Shown here: in pieces, positions 17,502 to 23,595 of the stretch
Layout of the letters: every line of letters begins with the position of its first letter
How positions within the stretch are numbered: the first letter of the stretch is position 1
From: Cymbomonas tetramitiformis
Taxonomy: Eukaryota; Chlorophyta; Pyramimonadophyceae; Pyramimonadales; Pyramimonadaceae
NCBI GenBank assembly: GCA_001247695.2
Contig: LGRX02015789.1
Coordinates: 13,955 to 37,549 of the forward strand
Length of the DNA: 23,595 nucleotides
Reading direction: 5' to 3'
Position numbers and translations under genes: made by a program
The notes under the pieces: generated by a model
Told to the model about the DNA's origin: nothing
Databases searched by the model: none
What the model saw: the letters and a program-made list of their open reading frames with translations, nothing else

Positions 17502-18493
17502 ACCCTGAGTATTAAGAGCTGAAGGAGACGACATACTGCATTCTACCGTGAGTTTCCGTGCATTCCAGATAATTTCCGTCAATATACATATTGTCCAGGT
17601 ATAGTTAAACGTCGTTGCAGGGTTGTATTGCCGATCTGAGCATATTTTTCAAAAACCGATGAACGACATGTTTGACCGTCCACAGTGTGAAAATAAGCGC
17701 CGGACCTGTCCTGAACGATATATGATCTCTAGAGGCTCGTAGTCGTCAAAAATACTTTTCCATGGATAAGTTTGACATATACAAACGGAAAATAATGACT
17801 AAGAGCTCATCTCCCCCCCAGAACATACTGTGCGCATGGAAGTCGCTTACGCTGAAGAAAGCCGAGTGCTGTTATCCCGCGCGAATAGCATAATTGAAGG
17901 CAGCACTCGCCACATCTGATACCAATTTGTCACGGGCATACAAATGCATATACGAAGTTTCAGAGTAATCGGATACGAATCGATATATATCACAACCGGT
18001 GATTATGCAATACGGCCCGTGTTACGAAAACATTTTTATTCTGTAACAAAGCTCCCAAGGGAATCGTGTTTCATCACTATATAGCACAGGCTGTTCGGCT
18101 AGTTTCTCTCGTCACAGGATTCCCTGTTTTCCCCCAACCTGCGCCGCCATAAATGTCATCTCTATTGTCATCTGTCACGGTATTGTACCAACACCGTTGA
18201 TTCTGTCATAATCGTTCCTAATAATATTTCTATCGTTCACGATTCTGCCAGAGAGATAACATTTACTGATTTTGCATTCTTCATCCACGATCTCAGATTC
18301 CCTATCAATATTTCTCCCAATATGCCGGTAATCTGAATCGGATCCCCCTTCCGTGGGGGTAATTGGCAGTCTATCGTGCCCCCTGGCACATCATCATAAT
18401 ATACAGATATACCATATATAACATAGGTATATATATATCAACACACACTCAGTTAGCTGAAGATATTTTGGTGTTGTGTTTTGTTTTTCTTAG
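17502..18493. other. Spacer between divergent retroelement genes
   Basis: AT-richer sequence with no ORF of note. It probably contains the promoter/LTR region of the + strand gag: a TATA-like stretch (accatatataacatag, about 18411-18426) and, directly before the ATG, a strong pyrimidine tract ending tttttcttag that looks like a 3' splice site. I could not find a matching second LTR. Confidence 0.4.
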
Positions 18494-19267
18494 ATGGCAG
18501 AAGCAGAAGATCCAGACATTCCACCCATCAATGCAGATCCGTCTACATGGTTCTTTGATATCTTAGGCTCATATGATGCATACAGTCGGTTCAAGATCCC
18601 AAAATGGCTCGTTGGTTATGATAATACCCAGACCAGATTCGACAAGATAGGGTACTTCGACAATATCAGCCGCATGAAGCCTGATATGAGCAGATATCGG
18701 GATTCTGAAAACGAGCCTAAGGAACCAGATGATGAATATACTGCAGACAATCCTCCAATGGTCTTCACAGATCCAGATGCAGATCCAGCACCAGCACCAG
18801 CACCAGCACCACCCAGTTTGGTTCCCAAGGTGAAAATGACACCACCAAAGGAATACAAATCAGGAATGGACGCAGAGGTTTGGTTGGAAACCGTGGATAG
18901 ATACTTCCAATTCACGTATCCAGGAGTTCCAGACAAAGACCTGATCACAGTTTTCCTGACCCTCATACAGAATAATGACCGACACTATTTCCAGGTCGTG
19001 GCAAATCAACCAGATGCCACATATGCAGGGATCAGAGGGATTTTCCTCAGACAGTTTGGTAACCCCCATAAAAGATCAGTGGCCAAAAAACACCTAATGT
19101 CACTGATTCAAGGAAACCAGACTTTCTCAGATTATCTACGCACATTCACTTCACTGGCTGCATTGGCAGCAGTTGAACTGGAAGATGTGTTGATAAAGGA
19201 CAGATTTGTCAACAGCATAGATCCAGAACTTCGCAGACAGTTCCATTTACGATTCCTGGCGCTGTAA
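18494..19267 (+). CDS. Ty3/gypsy-type Gag, truncated (no zinc knuckle)
   Basis: 257 residues from an ATG (MAEAEDPDIPP). An acidic N-terminal region with a PAPAPAPAPP linker (about residues 96-106) is followed by a capsid-like domain (about 115-255). That domain contains EVWLETVDRYFQF, FLRQFGNPHKRSVAKKHL, QTFSDYLRTF and DRFVNSIDPELRRQF, the usual order of the retrotransposon gag family. The protein stops at RFLAL. In another frame the next bases read VTAHKKGKKPKAKQN and stop, which looks like the basic end of such a protein displaced by an indel or deletion. There is no zinc knuckle, protease or polymerase. A pyrimidine tract and AG directly abut the ATG. A separate LTR element has inserted 87 bp downstream. 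Confidence 0.75.
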   Translation: MAEAEDPDIPPINADPSTWFFDILGSYDAYSRFKIPKWLVGYDNTQTRFDKIGYFDNISRMKPDMSRYRDSENEPKEPDDEYTADNPPMVFTDPDADPAPAPAPAPPSLVPKVKMTPPKEYKSGMDAEVWLETVDRYFQFTYPGVPDKDLITVFLTLIQNNDRHYFQVVANQPDATYAGIRGIFLRQFGNPHKRSVAKKHLMSLIQGNQTFSDYLRTFTSLAALAAVELEDVLIKDRFVNSIDPELRRQFHLRFLAL

Positions 19268-19358
19268 CTGCACATAAGAAAGGAAAAAAGCCCAAGGCAA
19301 AACAGAACTAGACTAGTAGTATAGTATCTGTTGTGAGCGAAAGTAGTTGACAATACAT

Positions 19359-19612
19359 TACCGGAATATCCAAGTACACTAGATATCAGAAACTCCCGTA
19401 CTCGTGTGGATAAACTGTCCAAGATAAATAAACCCTAAGCTAGATATACCCGGAACGGTCTCGGACGGTCTCGGTGTCTAGCCTACCTGTGACACAGCGT
19501 GTGTCACAGTACGAACCTACAGATCAGTCAGTAGTCCAGTGTTGGTCCTAGGGATCTGTCATAGGGGCCTGACCGGGACTCCCAGTCAGGGCTGCCTATA
19601 CAGATTTCAGCA
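19359..19612 (-). repeat. 3' LTR (254 bp)
   Basis: It matches 22666-22919 along its whole length except for about three substitutions (near 19392 and 19418-19419). It carries a perfect inverted repeat with 10-base arms, ctgtgacaca and tgtgtcacag, around gcg; a doubled cggtctcgga/g word; and an aaaccctaa telobox at 19430-19438. Confidence 0.93.
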
Positions 19613-19939
19613 CACCACCCCAGCACTGTGGGTGGTGACTGGCTAGGAGAGTCAGAAAATGTAAGATGCTAGTGTTAGGGCAGAAGCTAGGTGACAAGTC
19701 TAACTGCTAATCCAACTGTGCTATTCTGATACACAAATTGGAAACCTCTAGGTAGCACGTGAGCAAAAGCATACGGGCAATTAAGGCACCGCTAAACAAG
19801 TGAAAAGAACCGTGCTAGCAAGTCAGTTTGAAGATTGTAAAGTAGTCAAAGCAAAACATAAACCAGATTGAAGAAGTCTTTGAGGTCACAGGAGTTCTGC
19901 ACACCACCATGTCGGTGTGCCTCCAGAGTGAGCAAGAAG
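19613..19939 (-). other. 3' non-coding region and possible polypurine tract
   Basis: There are 327 bases between the gag stop and the 3' LTR, with no ORF. On the - strand the last bases before the LTR are gctggggtggtg, G-rich but interrupted by T, a weak candidate for the polypurine tract that primes plus-strand DNA synthesis. Confidence 0.45.
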
Positions 19940-22267
19940 TCAATCGACAGTATCAAAGTAGTCAGCGGTGGCCTCACGGAAGTCCATCCCATAGTAGGAA
20001 GTAAAGTAACCAGCACCGTAGTAGTGCTCCGCATCAAGAGGACCGGTCTCATGTAAGGCCATGCCGTAGTAGAATGCCATGTCAATACCCAAATCCGCTC
20101 GAGCCAAATCCTGAAATGCTAAGAAGCTCAAAGTGTCAGGAGGCTCGGGCGGCTGAAGCTGTGGCAAACCGCCTGCTGACAAGAGATCCCGAGCTGGCAT
20201 CACCGAGTCAACCAAACCATTCGTAGAGAAAAATGACGGAGCCTCCCAACCGAGATCACCACCAGGCGAAGGCACCTCCGTAGCCGGTGCACATGCCGAC
20301 ACAGCAGAAGCTGTGGACGCCGAAGCAGATACACCTGCAAAAGAAATGCACAACAGAGAGAGCACCGCGAGAGCGCCGATCGCCGGAGTGCCAAAGCCGA
20401 AAGGTGGCACACCGCATCCGACAGCACCGGACGGAGCCCGCGGCTTCACCGCGAAAGTACCGTCGGCGTAATCCTCGTAGTCGTCCGTGTCATAGCCCGT
20501 CAGGTTAGACGGGTGGACGGCGGCGTGATTCACCGTCTGCACGAAGCCCCCGAACTCACCGCGTGTCGCCTCCGTGGTGGTCACCCGCGCCGATTGAACT
20601 GGCGCGGGCCGTACATCCTTCGCCTGCGAAACAGGCATAGCAGGGGCCGGCACGGCGGACGCCGATGCCGCCGCACCACCTGCCGGAACCTGCCCCTCCG
20701 GTGTGATCCCCGCCGCAGCGGCAGGGCCACACACCAGAGCCGACGCATGCTCCTCAACCGCACTCCCAGGAACAAAGGATGCGTGAGTGTAATGTACCTT
20801 CTCTTGGGCGGCCTGAACCTCAGTGGTGAGGGCATCAAGCCGCCGCAAGATGTCCTCGTCGTCGGTCCCGCCAGAAGGCGGAGGCGGCACGGAGAAACCG
20901 TAGGCCGCCACGTCGATCCCACCGACGCCGTCCGTGGAAAGCACCGCGGGCGGACCATACGCCAACGCCGCATGCGAGAACGCCTCCGGTCCACTGTCCG
21001 CCGCGTCCTGGAAGACCTGCACGAGCGCCAATGCGTGCAGGCCCTCCGCGTCCTCCTGCTCAATGGGAATGCAGAAAGCCGCGGCCGTGGCTGGCGAGTG
21101 TTGGCGACCGCCAAGCGGGCAGTCGCGGTACGGGTGATACACCTCACCTTTACCGGCCTTGCGGCAACGGTGGCACAGCGGCTTGGCCTTCATGCTGTCG
21201 CGGTCAAAGCCGACCGCGGGGGGGTTGCCCGCACCCACGCGAAACCCCCTCGGATGCTGCTTCCCCCGATGCTGCGGCTGCGGCTGCTGTCCCCCGCCCG
21301 CACGGCCACCTCGCACCAAGGCCTTCAAGGCCGCAATCTCCTCGAGGAGCACAGTGTACTCCGACGACGCGACCAGAGCGGAGGGCTTACCGTCCATCCC
21401 CAGCACCTGCTTCTCACGTACTGCCGCCCCCTCGTCCGACTGTGCCCATGCCTGGAAGATGGCCACGACGAGAGCCTGAAGCGAGCGGAGGGTGACGCCG
21501 CTAAGGTCACCCGCAAGCGGATAACGCACCTTCACCGCCGCGTAGAAGACCGGGTCGAGGCGGTTGTATAATGATAGCTTGCGGGTCTCGTCGGTGGGTT
21601 GCCAGTCAGGAGCGCGGTTATCCCGCACCAGACGTTGCTCGCGAGCCAAGATCGGCTGCGGGTCAACGCCCGCGGGATAACGAAGAGCCGCGTGCTCCTG
21701 CTGGTGACTCTCGCGTAGAGCTGCCGGCACGCTCCCCTTGATGATGTCGATAAGAGCACGACGTCCATCTCGGTCAGCCGAGGAGTCCGTACCGCGAAGC
21801 CAGGTGTCCGCCACTGAGTTGCGCTCCACGACGAGGGCCAACACGTCGTAGAGAAGCCCATTAACCTTCTCTATAACCAGAGAGGTGGGGTCGTCGAGGT
21901 CAAAGGGAGTCAAATCCAGCCCAGCGGACTGAAACTCCGTACGAAGCTGCACCACCAGCTCGGAGAGGCGGTCCGCGTCGTCAGTGCCACGATAATGATG
22001 TTTCTTGGAACCAAGGATATCCTCGCGGACACCCTTGGCCCAAGCCCGATGCAACCTCCCCTTGTAGACCACGTCAACAGCGGCGTGCTGGTCAACAAGA
22101 TGTTTCCGCAACGCGACAGCGGTGTCGGAGTTGCTGGAAACAGCAGGGGGCACCACAGGCGGAGTGCTAGCGGTCGGAGTGTCCCGAACCGCATCCAAAA
22201 GCCGTATAGAGGCGTCCAAGTCGGAGTCCTTCAATAGGCGTTTGCGAGCTCGAGTAGATGTTGCCAT
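19940..22267 (-). CDS. Gag-like protein of the non-autonomous LTR element
   Basis: 775 residues from the ATG at 22267 (MATSTRARKRLL). The frame is open to 22528 but that extension is leader sequence. A helical capsid-like region spans about residues 50-320 (VVYKGRLHRAWAKGV, LSLYNRLDPVFYAAVKVRYP, SLQALVVAIFQAW). A Gln/Gly/Arg-rich linker precedes a knuckle with C365, C368, H378 and C383, i.e. C-x2-C-x9-H-x4-C, wider than the usual x4 spacing. A long Ala/Pro-rich region then holds a hydrophobic segment at about 629-649 (IGALAVLSLLCISFAGVSA) that could cross a membrane, unusual for Gag. The C-terminus is Tyr- and Asp-rich (AFYYGMALHE, FTSYYGMDF). No DSG/DTG protease motif was seen. It presumably packages element RNA; the C-terminal half has no role I can assign. 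The + strand 352-aa frame opposite is a shadow. Confidence 0.78.
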   Translation of the reverse strand: MATSTRARKRLLKDSDLDASIRLLDAVRDTPTASTPPVVPPAVSSNSDTAVALRKHLVDQHAAVDVVYKGRLHRAWAKGVREDILGSKKHHYRGTDDADRLSELVVQLRTEFQSAGLDLTPFDLDDPTSLVIEKVNGLLYDVLALVVERNSVADTWLRGTDSSADRDGRRALIDIIKGSVPAALRESHQQEHAALRYPAGVDPQPILAREQRLVRDNRAPDWQPTDETRKLSLYNRLDPVFYAAVKVRYPLAGDLSGVTLRSLQALVVAIFQAWAQSDEGAAVREKQVLGMDGKPSALVASSEYTVLLEEIAALKALVRGGRAGGGQQPQPQHRGKQHPRGFRVGAGNPPAVGFDRDSMKAKPLCHRCRKAGKGEVYHPYRDCPLGGRQHSPATAAAFCIPIEQEDAEGLHALALVQVFQDAADSGPEAFSHAALAYGPPAVLSTDGVGGIDVAAYGFSVPPPPSGGTDDEDILRRLDALTTEVQAAQEKVHYTHASFVPGSAVEEHASALVCGPAAAAGITPEGQVPAGGAAASASAVPAPAMPVSQAKDVRPAPVQSARVTTTEATRGEFGGFVQTVNHAAVHPSNLTGYDTDDYEDYADGTFAVKPRAPSGAVGCGVPPFGFGTPAIGALAVLSLLCISFAGVSASASTASAVSACAPATEVPSPGGDLGWEAPSFFSTNGLVDSVMPARDLLSAGGLPQLQPPEPPDTLSFLAFQDLARADLGIDMAFYYGMALHETGPLDAEHYYGAGYFTSYYGMDFREATADYFDTVD

Positions 22268-22665
22268 ACTTCTGAAAGCCAGAGAAAAGATGATGCGCGG
22301 TAACACGTTTGGGTGTTGTGGCGGAAATGGAGGGATGACGTAACGGCAGAACGTGCGGAGCGGCGAAAAGAGCGTGGGGCACTTGCAAATGTCGATGTGG
22401 TCGAAGGCGTCCGGAGCACCAGCCCAAAATACGTAAACCAGCGGGATCAGGGCAGGTAAAACAACGTAAATGAACATTGCCACAACCGAGCAATAGCAAC
22501 GCGCGGTGCCCATGACTCGCAGCCGCAAAGGACGTCTACCGTAAAATCATGTCCGAATCCTAGTCGCACCCAAACGCGCAAGTGCGCACCACCTCTTCAA
22601 GCGGCTGCTTAGCCAATCATGGCCAAGATAGCAAGTGGAATGAAAACGTGGATGGGGCCACGACC
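22268..22665 (-). other. Leader between 5' LTR and gag, with possible primer-binding site
   Basis: A 398-base leader. On the - strand the sequence next to the LTR reads ggtcg then tggccccatccacg. The latter, five bases in, starts with TGG and would pair with a tRNA ending in CCA, so it is a candidate primer-binding site; the tRNA was not identified. Confidence 0.4.
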
Positions 22666-22919
22666 TACCGGAATATCCAAGTACACTAGATATCAGAAAG
22701 TCCCGTACTCGTGTGGATAAACTGTATAAGATAAATAAACCCTAAGCTAGATATACCCGGAACGGTCTCGGACGGTCTCGGTGTCTAGCCTACCTGTGAC
22801 ACAGCGTGTGTCACAGTACGAACCTACAGATCAGTCAGTAGTCCAGTGTTGGTCCTAGGGATCTGTCATAGGGGCCTGACCGGGACTCCCAGTCAGGGCT
22901 GCCTATACAGATTTCAGCA
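22666..22919 (-). repeat. 5' LTR (254 bp)
   Basis: Same length and ends as the left copy, including the 10-base-arm inverted repeat and the aaaccctaa telobox (22737-22745). No obvious TATA box was picked out on the - strand. Confidence 0.93.
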
Positions 22920-23004
22920 TACATCATTTAATCGTGTCTGATTTGGTCGTAAATTTGTTTGTAAAGAAAAAACAATTGAAAATGTTTTGTTTTGATATTT
23001 CTAG

Positions 23005-23595
23005 GGGGTGGGGTCAGCTGGAGGGTGCGCAAACGCATAGGGGATGGTGTCACCTGGAGGTGTGCACACGCATAGGAGGGGGGTTTAGCTGGGAGTGCAC
23101 ACACATAGGGAGGTGTCGAGGGAGGGCGCGCTCGAGAAGGGGTGGGTTGAGCTGGAAGGTGCGCAAACGCAAAGGGGGTGGATTGATCTGAGGGGTGCGC
23201 ACACGTATAGGAGGGGAATTGAGCTCGAGGGCGCGCACACCATAGGGGGTGGGTAGAGGTGGAGGGTGCGCAAACGCATAGGGGGTGGGGTCACCTGGAG
23301 GGTGCGCAAACGCATAGAGGATGGGTTCATTTAGAGGGTGCGCACACGCATAGAAGTGGGGTTTAGCTGGGAGTGCACACACGCATAGAGAGGTGTTGGG
23401 GGAGGGCGCGCTCGAGAGGGGGTGGGTTGAGGTGGAGGGTGCACAAACGCAAAGGGGGTGTATTGATTTGGAGGTGTGCACACGCATAGGAAGGGAGTTT
23501 AGGTGGAGGGTGCGCATACGCATAGGAAGGATTTAGGTGTAGGGTGCGCATACGCATAGGAGAGGGTTGAGCTCCAGGGCGCGCACACGCATAGG
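23005..23595. repeat. ~35-bp minisatellite in 278-bp higher-order units
   Basis: At least 16 degenerate copies of a unit built from gtgcgcacacgcataggg followed by a variable g/t-rich part run to the window edge. Blocks starting tttagctgggagtgcacaca at 23084 and 23362 repeat in the same monomer order 278 bp apart, including the distinctive gggcgcgctcgaga monomer. This shows a higher-order repeat of about eight monomers. Frames on the - strand rich in YAFAHPP-like words are translations of the array. Confidence 0.92.

Larger units (their letters stand above)
19354..22924 (-). mobile_element. Non-autonomous LTR retrotransposon, complete, with TACAT duplication
   Basis: The element is 3561 bp (19359-22919), bounded by 254-bp direct LTRs and flanked by the 5-bp target duplication tacat at 19354-19358 and 22920-22924. 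It is read on the - strand: 5' LTR 22919-22666, leader, one gag-like ORF (22267-19940), 3' region, 3' LTR 19612-19359. On that strand the LTR opens TGCTGA and ends CCGGTA (TG...TA, not the usual TG...CA). No protease, RT, RNase H or integrase is encoded, so it must be mobilised by a partner element. The LTRs differ at only about three positions, implying recent insertion. Confidence 0.9.

Noticed and set aside
20513..21571. 352-residue Arg-rich + strand ORF
   Set aside because: It lies opposite the intact 775-residue gag-like frame in GC-rich DNA and has shadow-like composition.
22268..22528. N-terminal extension of the gag-like frame containing a hydrophobic stretch
   Set aside because: The ATG at 22267 opens a typical basic N-terminus; the extension is more likely untranslated leader, though a signal-bearing longer form cannot be ruled out.

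Overview
The window is nuclear DNA of a eukaryote. Split genes with GT-AG introns, several retrotransposon gag-type reading frames, a matched pair of LTRs and abundant minisatellites all point that way. No bacterial-style operon, rRNA, tRNA or CRISPR array was seen. High GC content in the genes, telomere-like CCCTAAA/TTTAGGG words and the style of the gag proteins suggest a green alga (a prasinophyte such as Cymbomonas is my guess from memory; not provable here).

Left part, 1-6818 (+ strand): two split genes can be rebuilt from reading frame, splice phase and protein motifs. The first (1-3547) is the 3' half of an UPF1/ZNFX1-like superfamily-1 RNA/DNA helicase. Its seven exons run from the GDxKQL motif to the stop codon, and motifs III, QYRMHP, V and VI appear in order. 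The second (4401-6818) is a less certain five-exon gene with a CUE-like ubiquitin-binding module and an acidic, Asp/Asn-rich tail. Introns of both genes are loaded with minisatellites (25, 43, 33, 16, 58 and 19 bp units). Two arrays copy the exon/intron junction itself, and a third carries donor-like words in every unit. One helicase intron also carries a short retroposon flanked by a 13-bp target duplication. A longer relative with a 16-bp duplication lies at 7003-7853.

Middle part, 7838-11085: a 3.2-kb stretch of lower GC with no convincing gene. From 11086 to 17113 (- strand) lies a degenerate retrotransposon: three successive frames make up a very long gag-like protein ending in a CCHC zinc knuckle. 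It is followed by low-complexity DNA and then a frameshifted methyltransferase-like domain of the type carried by some retroelements. No reverse transcriptase or integrase is present between them.

Right part, 17114-23595: a 165-bp tandem duplication, then a truncated Ty3-type gag on the + strand (18494-19267). Downstream of that gag, a complete 3.56-kb non-autonomous LTR element (19359-22919, - strand) is inserted. It has 254-bp LTRs differing at only about three positions, a TACAT target duplication, and one 775-aa gag-like ORF with a widened zinc knuckle and a hydrophobic segment. The window ends inside a ~35-bp minisatellite organised in 278-bp higher-order repeats.
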